Shown: positions 26,398-35,649 of the stretch, piece after piece
Layout: each line of letters opens with the position of its first letter
Numbering within the stretch: the first letter of the stretch is position 1
Assembly (NCBI GenBank): GCA_016709575.1
Contig: JADJMM010000013.1
Coordinates: forward strand, 1-64,000
From: Sphingobacteriaceae bacterium
GTDB taxonomy: Bacteria; Bacteroidota; Bacteroidia; B-17B0; Aurantibacillaceae
Reading direction: 5' to 3'
Length of the DNA stretch: 64,000 nucleotides
Notes under the pieces: generated by a model
Database searches by the model: none
What the model was told of the DNA's origin: nothing
The model's input: the letters and a program-made list of their open reading frames with translations, nothing else
Position numbers and translations under genes: made by a program

Positions 26398-28830
26398 ATG
26401 ACACTCCGTTTTTTAACTGCCTTTTTAATTCTTTGTTGCAATTTGTCTTTTGCGCAACAAACCGGCACTTTAAAAGGTCAGATTACTGATTTCGATACCA
26501 AAGAAACTTTACCGGGTGCAACCATTCAGTTATTAAATAATTTATCAAAAGGAACTGCAGCTGATATCGATGGTAATTATACTATAGAATTAGATTCAGG
26601 AACCTACAGAATTGTTTGTGCTTTTGTTGGTTTAAGAAGCGATACTTTTCAAATTATAATTACGCCAGGACAGACAGCTGAAAAAAACATTAAGCTAAAA
26701 CCAATGGCTAAAATGTTAGAAACTGTTGTTGTTTCATCAGGAAAGTTCGAACAAAAATTAGAAGAACTTACCGTGTCGATGGAAGTAATAAAAACGGATT
26801 TAATACATAACAAAAATAGTACAAGTATTGAAACAGCTTTAGAACAAGCGCCTGGTGTTTCTATTATCGATAATGATCCGCAAATACGCGGCGGTAGTGG
26901 TTTTACATTTGGTGTTGGTAGTAGAGTTGCAATTGTTGTAGATGGCATCCCTTTATTAAGTGGTGATGCTGGAAGACCAGAGTGGAGTTATATCCCTGTT
27001 GAAAATATTGAGCAGGTTGAAATTATTAAAGGCGCCTCTTCTGTACTATATGGTTCGTCTGCTTTAAACGGTGTTATTAATATCCGAACAGCTTATCCGC
27101 GGAGTAAACCAAAAACCATTATTAATTATTCTTTAGGTCAGTATAGTTTACCAAATCAGCCGGCAGAAAATTGGTACAATGAATCTATACCGGGTTTCAC
27201 TAATTTAAATTTTCTGCATTCGCGAATAGTAAAAAATAATTTAGATGTTGTAGTAGCTGGAAATGTAAATGTAGATCAAGGATATATTGGACCGCCACCT
27301 CCCATGAAATATATTCCTCCTGTTATTAAGGAAGCTTTCTTAATTACAGATAGTATCCCAACTTTTACTAATGAAGACATGATGAAAATCAGAGGACGGA
27401 TGAATTTTAATTTACGCTATAGGTTTAAAAAAATTGTTGGTTTAAACGCCGGTGTGAATGGAAATGTAATGCTAAGCAAATCGAATATGGTATTAGCATG
27501 GTTAAACGATTCTAGTGGTATATATAGAGGATATCCGGGTGCTGTATTCATGCAAAACCAAACCTTATTTAATATCGATCCTTTTATAAATTATAATCCA
27601 GGAAAAGGAGTTAGTCATAGTTTAGTAGCCCGTATTTTTAGTTCTGATAACGTGATTTCGAACAATCAGAGCAATAAAGGAACAATGTACTACGCACAAT
27701 ATCAATTGCAACGCATTTTTAAAAATATCGACCTTGCCTTTATTGGTGGTGTGGTAGGAAATGTTTCTTCATCTTTTTCGCGCCTTTACGCATCAAGTGG
27801 TTCTCCTAATAATAAAATCGTAAACATATCAGGGTTTTTGCAGTTGGATAAAAAAATGTGGAAGGTTTTGCATTTATCAGGTGGTGTTCGATATGAATAT
27901 TTTAAAATGAATAATTTACAAAGTGTAGTGGCGCCAATTTTCAGAGCCGGAGCTAGTCTGCAAGTTTTAAAAGGAACATGGGTAAGAACTTCTTACGGAC
28001 AAGGTTTCCGTTATCCAACCATAACCGAAAGATACATCACGACTAAAGCAGGATTATTTGGTGTGTTCCCGAATCCGGATTTAAAACCTGAGCAAAGTAA
28101 AAGTTTCGAAATGGGTGTAAAGCAAGGGTTTAAAATTGGACATGTAAAAGGATATTTAGATGTGGCAGGTTTTTATCAGCGTTATAAAAATACAATCGAG
28201 TATTTATTTGGTGTTTGGGATCCAAGTGTAGCTTTAATCGGATTTAAGTTTTTAAATACAGGGGAGTCACGCGTTAGAGGAGTGGATATGTCTCTAGCTT
28301 TATCATCTGATGAAGCTAATAAAAAATTTGGCATCGCCGCTTTGATTGGTTATACCTATATTGAACCCGTATGTTTAACACCTGATAGTGTTTATGCCCG
28401 TGATAAATCTTTAGGTGGTTTTGGTCAGAACTTAAGTTATAAAACTGCCAGTTTAGATACTACAGATAACATTATGAAATACCGTTTTAAACACATGTTT
28501 AAAGCTGATATTGAACTTCGTATTTATAAATTCTCTGTTGGATTTAGCTATCGTTATTATAGTAGAATGCAAAATATTGACAGAGCATTTCAGGATTTAG
28601 AAGCCCTTACAGCAGAGAGTCCTTATTTTCATTCCATAAAAGCAACGCGATATTGGTATGCGCATCATGGCTTCGAAATTATTGATTTGAGGTTGAGTTG
28701 CAAGTTAACCGAACAACACAAAATATCGTTTATCGTCAATAACCTCCTTAATGCAGATTATTCCTTACGACCAATGAAAATTGAGTCGCCCCGAACAGCT
28801 GCAGTTCAATACGTTTACACGATTAATTAA
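26398..28830 (+). CDS. TonB-dependent outer-membrane receptor with CarboxypepD-regulatory domain
   Basis: About 810 residues. The ATG at 26398 opens the signal peptide (MTLRFLTAFLILCCNLSFAQ); an in-frame TTG at 26386 lies inside the terminator. Residues ~22-105 form a carboxypeptidase-regulatory-like domain (GQITDFDTKETLPGATIQL, ADIDGNYTIEL). Residues ~110-230 are the plug (TSIETALEQAPGVSII, PQIRGGSGFTFG, VDGIPLLSGDAGRPEW, IEIIKGASSVLYGSSALNG-type motif). The rest is a ~22-strand barrel. The C-terminal region is NNLLNADYSLRPMKIESPRT. A receptor for energised uptake of a siderophore, vitamin or small ligand. There is no SusD neighbour, so it is not a classic polysaccharide utilisation locus. 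Confidence 0.92.
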   Translation: MTLRFLTAFLILCCNLSFAQQTGTLKGQITDFDTKETLPGATIQLLNNLSKGTAADIDGNYTIELDSGTYRIVCAFVGLRSDTFQIIITPGQTAEKNIKLKPMAKMLETVVVSSGKFEQKLEELTVSMEVIKTDLIHNKNSTSIETALEQAPGVSIIDNDPQIRGGSGFTFGVGSRVAIVVDGIPLLSGDAGRPEWSYIPVENIEQVEIIKGASSVLYGSSALNGVINIRTAYPRSKPKTIINYSLGQYSLPNQPAENWYNESIPGFTNLNFLHSRIVKNNLDVVVAGNVNVDQGYIGPPPPMKYIPPVIKEAFLITDSIPTFTNEDMMKIRGRMNFNLRYRFKKIVGLNAGVNGNVMLSKSNMVLAWLNDSSGIYRGYPGAVFMQNQTLFNIDPFINYNPGKGVSHSLVARIFSSDNVISNNQSNKGTMYYAQYQLQRIFKNIDLAFIGGVVGNVSSSFSRLYASSGSPNNKIVNISGFLQLDKKMWKVLHLSGGVRYEYFKMNNLQSVVAPIFRAGASLQVLKGTWVRTSYGQGFRYPTITERYITTKAGLFGVFPNPDLKPEQSKSFEMGVKQGFKIGHVKGYLDVAGFYQRYKNTIEYLFGVWDPSVALIGFKFLNTGESRVRGVDMSLALSSDEANKKFGIAALIGYTYIEPVCLTPDSVYARDKSLGGFGQNLSYKTASLDTTDNIMKYRFKHMFKADIELRIYKFSVGFSYRYYSRMQNIDRAFQDLEALTAESPYFHSIKATRYWYAHHGFEIIDLRLSCKLTEQHKISFIVNNLLNADYSLRPMKIESPRTAAVQYVYTIN

Positions 28831-28898
28831 AACAGTTCTGTTAATAAGATAAAGTCTTTAGTAATGTAGCCCGTTAACTAAACTTTTACTTTGTATAA

Positions 28899-30776
28899 GT
28901 GAATTTACTTAACATTATACGCGACAAGCACTCGTTGGTATACAAAATTGTATTGTATATAGTTTCCATTTTTATTGTAGCGTATTTACTTCCTTCAAAA
29001 TTCGAGTATTCACTAAATTCAATTAAAGGTTTAAAAATTTGGCCGTATAAAAATTTAGTTGCTGAGCGCGAATTTTTCTTACAAAAATCGGATGCTGATT
29101 TTAAAAACGAACAAAGTGCATTAGTGAAATCATCACCCATGTATTTTAAAGAAACTGAAACTGAGCGTGTTTTAAAATTAAATGAATTAAATGAGCAACT
29201 TAAAAATTCAGGAAACAATGCTGTACTTAAAAAGGTAAAATCGTTGTTAGATTCTGTTTACTTAAAAGGTGTAGTGGAGAAGGTTGAGGAAAAAGATTTA
29301 CATACTTCGGTATATCTAATTAAAAATGGAGAAGCTATTTCAGGTAGTTATGATGATTTCTATACAATAGATAAAGCAGTCACTTATTTTAAAAATAGTA
29401 CGGCAAGCGATTCAAATAGCGACGAAATAATTGAAACTTGTATTAAATATCTCGCCATTACAGTGTATTACGATAAATCGCTTTCTGAAAAAATTGTAAA
29501 CGAAAATCTGGAACATGTTTCAGTTTATAAAACAGCTTATAAGCCGGGTGATATTTTAATTCATCACTTAGATGAAATAGATTCTGATAAAAGGGAAGTA
29601 GTAACGGAATATTTAGTCAACACCGGTAGAAGTAAGAATAACGATTACCTCAATTTTGCAGGCAAATTAATTATAGCTGCTTTACTTTTGGGAATTTTGA
29701 TGTTGTATTTGGCTTTCTTCCGTAAAAATATTTTCGGACAAGCAAGACAGGTGAGTTTTATTTTCATGATGGTTTTACTATCGGTATTTATTTCCGGCTT
29801 AACTGCACCATATGGAATTTTGTTTTTCTCTTCTTTACCTTTTGCTTTAATTCCTGTATTAGTTCGGATATTTTTTGATAGCAGAACGGCTTTATTTACT
29901 TTTTTAATTTCCATTTTGTTTTGCTCTTTTTATGCAGCCGATAAATTTCAATTTGTATTTATACAATTAATAATCGGAATGGGAACCATCTTCAGCGTTG
30001 CCGAAATGCGCAAGCGAAAAGAATTACTTATATCAGGATTAGTTGTTTTGTTTTTTTATGTGATGTCGTTTATTGGTTATCATTTAGTGATGGACAGTGA
30101 GAAAATCCTCAGCCAGAAAATATTTTATTTACCAATCATTATCAGCTCATTATTAATTCTACTGGCATACCCCTTCATATTTTTAGCAGAAAAATTATTT
30201 GGATTTATTTCCGATTTCACACTCATGGAATTGTCTGATTTAAATACACCGCTATTAAGGGAGTTATCACTAAAAGTACCGGGTACTTTTCAACATTCAT
30301 TGCAAGTAGCCAATTTAGCTGAGGAAGCTATTTTTCATATTGGCGGTAATGCATTACTGGTACGTACTGGCGCTATGTATCACGACATTGGTAAAATTGA
30401 TAATCCAAGATATTTTACCGAAAATCAAGTTGGTGAAATGAATCCGCACACCGAGATTTTACCTGAGGAAAGTGTGAAAATAATTATTGCACACGTTATT
30501 AAAGGAATTGAAAAAGCTAAAGAGCACAAGTTGCCTGATGCGGTTATTGATTTCATCCGAACACATCACGGTACCACAACAGTAGCCTCAAGATCTTTGA
30601 AAAAATACGATGCTTTGGCAATAAATGAGCTGGTTGACCGTATAATTGACTATAAAATCAGCGAAAATCAGCTAATTAATGCTGAAATTACCTTTAAAGA
30701 TATTACAACCGTTAAAAAAATATTCAAGAAACGACTTATGAATATGTACCACGTTAGGATTGAATATCCGAGGTAA
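28899..30776 (+). CDS. 7TM-HD family phosphodiesterase (PgpH-like)
   Basis: 625 residues from a GTG start. One N-terminal membrane segment (YKIVLYIVSIFIVAYLLP) is followed by an extracytoplasmic region (residues ~40-245) containing the 7TMR-HDED-type stretch KSSPMYFKETETERVLKLNE. Seven closely spaced membrane helices follow (residues ~250-440), then a cytoplasmic HD domain with TFQHSLQVANLAEEA (first His), YHDIGKIDNPRYF (HD pair near residue 494), HTEILPEESVKIIIAHV and FIRTHHGT. The set of metal ligands looks complete. Family members (PgpH) hydrolyse c-di-AMP; that activity is inferred here. It precedes the polysaccharide export operon by 56 bases on the same strand. Confidence 0.9.
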   Translation: MNLLNIIRDKHSLVYKIVLYIVSIFIVAYLLPSKFEYSLNSIKGLKIWPYKNLVAEREFFLQKSDADFKNEQSALVKSSPMYFKETETERVLKLNELNEQLKNSGNNAVLKKVKSLLDSVYLKGVVEKVEEKDLHTSVYLIKNGEAISGSYDDFYTIDKAVTYFKNSTASDSNSDEIIETCIKYLAITVYYDKSLSEKIVNENLEHVSVYKTAYKPGDILIHHLDEIDSDKREVVTEYLVNTGRSKNNDYLNFAGKLIIAALLLGILMLYLAFFRKNIFGQARQVSFIFMMVLLSVFISGLTAPYGILFFSSLPFALIPVLVRIFFDSRTALFTFLISILFCSFYAADKFQFVFIQLIIGMGTIFSVAEMRKRKELLISGLVVLFFYVMSFIGYHLVMDSEKILSQKIFYLPIIISSLLILLAYPFIFLAEKLFGFISDFTLMELSDLNTPLLRELSLKVPGTFQHSLQVANLAEEAIFHIGGNALLVRTGAMYHDIGKIDNPRYFTENQVGEMNPHTEILPEESVKIIIAHVIKGIEKAKEHKLPDAVIDFIRTHHGTTTVASRSLKKYDALAINELVDRIIDYKISENQLINAEITFKDITTVKKIFKKRLMNMYHVRIEYPR

Positions 30777-30811
30777 AGTACTGTTTTTTAGTATTTTGTC
30801 ACAAAAAACTA

Positions 30812-30819
30812 TATCTTTG
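30812..30819 (+). promoter_or_regulatory. Bacteroidota -7 promoter box (TATCTTTG) for the polysaccharide export operon
   Basis: Exact TAnnTTTG match 13 bases before the ATG at 30833, consistent with independent transcription of the operon from the HD gene. Confidence 0.45.
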
Positions 30820-30832
30820 TAAAAACCTTTTT

Positions 30833-31591
30833 ATGCGTAAACTTTTAATATTAATTCCGGTTTTTTTATTGTTCTTATCGTCATGCAAATTAATCAGATC
30901 GAATCTGCTATTAAAGACAAAAAGAGATTACCAATACGATAAGTTAACCGATTCTTTATCAAATCAAGATTACCGATTATCACCCAACGATCAATTACAA
31001 TACAGGGTAACTACAAATGATGGTTTTAAATTAATTGACTTAGCAAATACTCAAGCAAATTTAATTTACAGAAATGACCTTGATGTTTTAGTGGAGAGCG
31101 ATGGTACAATTAAATTACCGATGTTAGGATATGTAAAAGTTGAGGGATTAACTCTTATTGAAGCTGAAAAATTACTGGAAGAAAGGTATTCGGAGGTTTA
31201 TGTAAAACCATTCGTAACTATGCGTGTTACAAATAAACGTGTAATCGTTTTCCCTGGTAATGGAGGTATCGCCAAAGTTTTAACACTTACTAATAATCAT
31301 ACAACTGTATTGGAAGCTATTGCTTTGTCGGGTGGTATAACTGACGATGGAAAAGCCTACAAAGTAAAATTGATAAGAAATTACAGAGACCGAAAGCCGG
31401 AAGTGTTTTTAATGGACTTGTCAAAAATAGATGGACTAGCCGTTGCTAATACAAAAGTAGCTGCAAATGATATTATCTACATTGAACCCCGCTATCGTTT
31501 AGCGCGTACTATTGCAACTGAATTGGCACCAATAGTAAGTATCATTTCGAGTACCATTTTAATTTACAGTGTTATTCTTAGAGTTAACTAA
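30833..31591 (+). CDS. Polysaccharide export lipoprotein (Wza/BexD-like)
   Basis: A 252-residue outer-membrane lipoprotein with signal peptide and lipobox (LFLSSC). It has the Poly_export domain (YRLSPNDQLQYRVTTNDG, ESDGTIKLPMLGYVKVEGL, then TLIEAEKLLEERYSEV) and a SLBB-like domain (VTNKRVIVFPGNGG, LEAIALSGGITDDGKAYKV, then DIIYIEPRYRLART). A hydrophobic C-terminal segment (IVSIISSTILIYSVIL) could span the outer membrane as in Wza. It forms the exit channel for exopolysaccharide or capsule. The stop abuts the kinase start directly, so the two are cotranslated. Confidence 0.92.
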   Translation: MRKLLILIPVFLLFLSSCKLIRSNLLLKTKRDYQYDKLTDSLSNQDYRLSPNDQLQYRVTTNDGFKLIDLANTQANLIYRNDLDVLVESDGTIKLPMLGYVKVEGLTLIEAEKLLEERYSEVYVKPFVTMRVTNKRVIVFPGNGGIAKVLTLTNNHTTVLEAIALSGGITDDGKAYKVKLIRNYRDRKPEVFLMDLSKIDGLAVANTKVAANDIIYIEPRYRLARTIATELAPIVSIISSTILIYSVILRVN

Positions 31592-34033
31592 ATGCTAAAC
31601 GCAAAAATTGATAGTGAAGTAGACCGTTATAAAGAACGGGTTGAACGCTTTAGCAGCAGTATCGACTTCAGTTTGTTTTTGTACCTCATGTTTAAGAGCA
31701 AATACTTTATTGTTCTGTTCTTCATGATTTCTTTTAGCTGCGCATTTCTTTATTTAAGATACAGTCAGCCTATTTACGAATCTAAATCAAAACTTCAGGT
31801 TAATGATAACAATGAAGCTAATAAAGTGTTAGAGCTAAATAAAATTGAAGCCAATAATAATAAAATAGCTGAAGCAATAGAGTTATTACGTTCTAAAAAT
31901 TTCATTGAGCGTGTTGTTACGCGATTAGAAATTGAAGTGAGTTATTTTAATGAGGGTGTTTTTAAGAGTAATGAACTATATGTTAACTCGCCTTACAAAA
32001 TAAAAGTTGATCTTAAAAACGAAGCCCTGTATAATCAAAAAGTGTATATCACATTTGCACCTGATTTAGCAAGTGGTGATATATCTTACACGCTTGGCGG
32101 TGTAGTTAAAACTGTAAAATTCTTTACCAATTCCGTTTTAAGAAGTGCTGATTTTGATGTAACTGTGTTTTTTAATCCCGCCTTTGAAAGAGCTTCATTG
32201 CCTACTGCTATCAAAAACAATAAATTTTATTTTATTATAAAAAATGTAGATGTTGTTACCTCCGAATTGCAAGGGAAAATCGACATAAAAATGTTGAGTG
32301 ATTTGGCCAAAACAATTTTGATAACGGTAAGTGATATTAATCCGCGAAAATCTAAAGATATAGTTAATGCAATTACCGCCGAGTACATTGATTACGACGT
32401 AGAGCGTAAAAGTAAAAGTTCTGAGAAAATTATTGAGTTTATCAACGGTCAGCTATCTGTAGTATTTGAAGATTTGAAAGCTTCAGAGAGAAATTTACAA
32501 GCCTTTAAAAAAGACAGGAATATTAATGATAAAGAAGTAGTATTAAATTCAAATTTAATGCGATACACCAACTTAGAAGATCAACTTTTGAAGGTGGAGA
32601 TGGAAGAAAAAATATTAGATGAAATACAAACGAATATTACAAAGAATAAAAACATCGACGTGTATCAATTAGTTTCGTTATTAGCCGGTTCAGAAGACGA
32701 AAACATGATTAAAGATATTATTCAGAATATTCAGAAGTTGTTAAGTGAGAAAGAAAATTTATTATATCAGGTAACTCCTAGTTCCGAAAACATTAAACAA
32801 ATTAATTACCAGTTAGAAAATCAGCGGAATTTATTAATCAGAAGTTTAGATGCAGTTCGTCTTAAGTACAAAACAAAATATAAAAATTTACTCGATAAGT
32901 CGGTAGACTATAAATCAAAATTCGAACAGAATCCTGAGGATGAAGTAGAGCACGCTCGCTTAATGCGTGTATATTCAATCAGCGAAAAGTATTACACTAT
33001 GTTATTAGAGAAGAAAACCGAGTACTCAATTGCAAAAGCAGGTTTCGTCTCTCAAAATACTATTTTGGAAAAGGCAGCAGGGGATGGTTTAATAGTTTCT
33101 CCGAGCAGAAGAAACGCTATTTCTGTTGCTACTGTTGGATTTCTATTAGCGAGTTTACTTTTAATCTTCGCACGTTATTTCCTTCACGATAAAATTTCAT
33201 CACTAAACGAAATTATCCGCCATACAAGCGCAAACATTAATACATTGGGTATTGTGCCAAAGTTTGACAGTAACATGCCGCTCTCTCAACTCATAGTAGA
33301 CAAAAATCCAAAAGCATTAATTACAGAAGCGTTTCGTGCTATACGAACAAACTTGCAGTTTATTAATAATACTCCCGGACCAAAAATTGTTTCTATTACC
33401 TCTACGATTTCTGGTGAAGGGAAAACATTCGTAGCTTTAAACATTGCCGGTATTTTGGCTTACAGTGGTAAAAAAGCGGTTATTATCGACTTAGATATGC
33501 GTAAACCAAAAATCCACCGCGGGTTTGAAGTTTCTAATGATAAAGGAATGAGCACTATCTTAACTAACATTACTACTATTGATGAATGTTTAAACGATAG
33601 CTCTATTCCACAATTAAAATTTATTACAGCCGGACCAATTCCACCAAATCCATCTGAATTAATTATGGGTCCGAAGTTGTTAGAAGTATTAGAATACCTT
33701 AAAACAAAATTTGATTACGTTGTAGTTGATAATCCGCCCGTAGGATTAGTAACTGATGGTTTATTAACCTTACGTCATGCCGATTATCCTATTTACGTTT
33801 TCAGAGCTGAGTATTCAAAGAAAAATTTCGCTCAAATCATCGACCGTTTAAGAAATGAAAATAATATCCAGCATTTATCAATTGTATTAAATGGTGTTGA
33901 TATTAAAAAAGGTGCTTATGGTTATAATTACGGTTATGGTTACGGCTATGGTTACGGATACGGTTATGGGTCCGGTTATTATACAGATGAAGCAAAAGTA
34001 GAGAAACGTAAAAGCATTTTTTCAAAAAAATAA
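31592..34033 (+). CDS. Wzc-like chain-length regulator with BY-kinase domain and Tyr/Gly-rich tail
   Basis: An 813-residue inner-membrane copolymerase and tyrosine autokinase. Two membrane segments (YFIVLFFMISFSCAFLYL near 45 and AISVATVGFLLASLLLIFA near 520) flank a periplasmic Wzz domain with long coiled coil (residues ~70-510). The cytoplasmic kinase shows Walker A (STISGEGKTFVALN, near 610), Walker A' (VIIDLDMRKPKIH, near 635) and Walker B (YVVVDNPPVG, near 715). The tail (residues ~770-800) alternates Tyr and Gly for about 11 Tyr, the autophosphorylation cluster that controls oligomerisation. Its state would set chain length and export with the adjacent Wza-like protein. Confidence 0.94.
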   Translation: MLNAKIDSEVDRYKERVERFSSSIDFSLFLYLMFKSKYFIVLFFMISFSCAFLYLRYSQPIYESKSKLQVNDNNEANKVLELNKIEANNNKIAEAIELLRSKNFIERVVTRLEIEVSYFNEGVFKSNELYVNSPYKIKVDLKNEALYNQKVYITFAPDLASGDISYTLGGVVKTVKFFTNSVLRSADFDVTVFFNPAFERASLPTAIKNNKFYFIIKNVDVVTSELQGKIDIKMLSDLAKTILITVSDINPRKSKDIVNAITAEYIDYDVERKSKSSEKIIEFINGQLSVVFEDLKASERNLQAFKKDRNINDKEVVLNSNLMRYTNLEDQLLKVEMEEKILDEIQTNITKNKNIDVYQLVSLLAGSEDENMIKDIIQNIQKLLSEKENLLYQVTPSSENIKQINYQLENQRNLLIRSLDAVRLKYKTKYKNLLDKSVDYKSKFEQNPEDEVEHARLMRVYSISEKYYTMLLEKKTEYSIAKAGFVSQNTILEKAAGDGLIVSPSRRNAISVATVGFLLASLLLIFARYFLHDKISSLNEIIRHTSANINTLGIVPKFDSNMPLSQLIVDKNPKALITEAFRAIRTNLQFINNTPGPKIVSITSTISGEGKTFVALNIAGILAYSGKKAVIIDLDMRKPKIHRGFEVSNDKGMSTILTNITTIDECLNDSSIPQLKFITAGPIPPNPSELIMGPKLLEVLEYLKTKFDYVVVDNPPVGLVTDGLLTLRHADYPIYVFRAEYSKKNFAQIIDRLRNENNIQHLSIVLNGVDIKKGAYGYNYGYGYGYGYGYGYGSGYYTDEAKVEKRKSIFSKK

Positions 34034-34575
34034 TGGAACTGGTTAATACAGGTATTGAAGGTTTATGGGTTATTAAACCAAAAGTGTTCGCCGATGCGCG
34101 CGGATATTTTTTCGAGAGTTACAATAAAGATTTATTTACACAAAACGGATTAAATCTGAATTTCGTTCAGGATAATCAATCGCTTTCACATAAAGGTGTT
34201 TTAAGAGGATTGCATTTTCAAAATCCGCCTTTTGCGCAAGGTAAATTAGTCCGTGTAATAACAGGCGCTGTTTATGACGTGGCAGTTGATATCCGTAAAA
34301 ATTCACCTACTTACGGTAAATCTTTTGGTGCTGAGTTAACCGAAGAAAATAAAATGATGATGTACATTCCGGAGGGATTTGCTCATGGTTTTTTAACCTT
34401 AAAGGACAATACAATCTTTTCATACAAGTGTACTAATTTCTATAATAAAGCATCTGAGGATAGTATTAAATGGAATGACCCAACAGTTGGCATTAAATGG
34501 AACGTAGAAAATCCGCTTCTGTCCGAAAAAGATATTAGCGGTAAAGATTTTAAGGACTTTAAAAGCCAATTTTAG
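34033..34575 (+). CDS. rfbC: dTDP-4-dehydrorhamnose 3,5-epimerase
   Basis: 180 residues. Epimerises dTDP-4-keto-6-deoxyglucose at C3 and C5 on the way to dTDP-L-rhamnose. Cupin-fold signatures are the RGYFFESYN start, VQDNQSLSHKGVLRGLHFQ (catalytic His in RGLHFQ near residue 62), VRVITGAVYDVAVDIRKNSPTYGK, MYIPEGFAHGFLTL and SYKCTNFYNKASEDSIKWND. The stop of the kinase gene overlaps its ATG (TAATG). RfbA, RfbB and RfbD are not in the window, so the substrate must come from genes elsewhere. Confidence 0.95.
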   Translation: MELVNTGIEGLWVIKPKVFADARGYFFESYNKDLFTQNGLNLNFVQDNQSLSHKGVLRGLHFQNPPFAQGKLVRVITGAVYDVAVDIRKNSPTYGKSFGAELTEENKMMMYIPEGFAHGFLTLKDNTIFSYKCTNFYNKASEDSIKWNDPTVGIKWNVENPLLSEKDISGKDFKDFKSQF

Positions 34576-34577
34576 TT

Positions 34578-35649
34578 TTGAATTTTTTAGAAAATATACC
34601 TTTAGTACTAACAGTATTCTTTTTTATCTGTTTCATATTTTCTGTATTAATAAATAATATTCTTTTAAAATTTGCTCAAACGTTAGGAACACGCGGCAAA
34701 CAAGCCAGTCAAATAAGATGGAACCCGAGCATCAAACCATCCTTGGGAGGTATTTCTTTTTTTTGTGGTGTTTCTGCTGTCTTACATCTTTATTAATTTA
34801 ATTCAAACCCTCGATACAGCTTATCGTATTCGTTTAACAGGCGTATTGGCTGTTTGTACTATGGCTTTTTTAATGGGTTTAGCCGACGACGCTTTTAATA
34901 CGCAACCTTTATTAAAATTCTTAACACAAATTACCTGCGCACTGGTTTTATTGTTTACAGGAACATACATACGCATATTTGAGAACGAATTCTTTAATTA
35001 CTTAATCACCATTATTTGGATTGTTGGTATCATGAACTCCATTAACATGCTCGATAACATGGATGGTATCACCACCATTGTCTCCATTTCGGTCTGTGTA
35101 TTTTTCATTCTCATAAACGTATCTTTAAAACAGATGCTGCACCCGTTTTCTATTTTATCTATTGGTGTTTTGGCTTCATTGATGGGCTTTTTAATTTATA
35201 ATTTTCACCCTTCTAAAATGTTTATGGGTGATACCGGTTCTCAGTTTTTAGGGGTGTTTATGGGTTCGGTAGCAATTCATTTTTGCTGGAATAATTTTCC
35301 GCAGAATTTAATTGATACCAATGAACATTTATATCATTTTGGAATTGTAGGTTTAGTGTTTTTGTTACCATTGGTAGATACAATTACTGTAGTCATAAAC
35401 CGTGTAGCATTGGGCAATTCTCCATTTATTGGCGGAAAAGATCATACCACACACCATCTATTTTTTAAAGGCGTAACAGAGAAACGTATAGCTATTTTGT
35501 ATTTATTATTGTCATTAATAGGCGTTTTTCTAGCCTATAAGCTCGTTTTAACATATTCTGACACGCTTTTTTGGATAAGTATTTCATACATAATCCTTGT
35601 ATTCTTAGCTTTGTATATAAACACAAAGGTTAAGAAAAGTGCTAAATAA
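34578..35649 (+). CDS. WecA/MraY-like polyprenyl-phosphate sugar-1-phosphate transferase (frameshifted)
   Basis: An integral membrane GT of the MraY/WecA family, ~357 residues, which starts glycan assembly by moving a sugar-1-phosphate to undecaprenyl phosphate. The TTG at 34578 begins a membrane helix. The frame breaks in a run of T near 34762 and resumes as FLLSYIFINLIQT. Catalytic motifs are present: SLGGISFF, MGLADDAFNTQP (Asp pair), NSINMLDNMDGI, and HPSKMFMGDTGSQFLG; HHLFFKG is the cytoplasmic His loop. About ten membrane helices are seen. It is the likely initiating enzyme for the polysaccharide exported by the Wza/Wzc pair. Confidence 0.9.

Noticed and set aside
33900..33985. Tandem GGTTAYGGTTAYGG repeat as a CRISPR or satellite array
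   Set aside because: It is in-frame coding sequence for the Tyr-Gly tail of the kinase and has no spacers.
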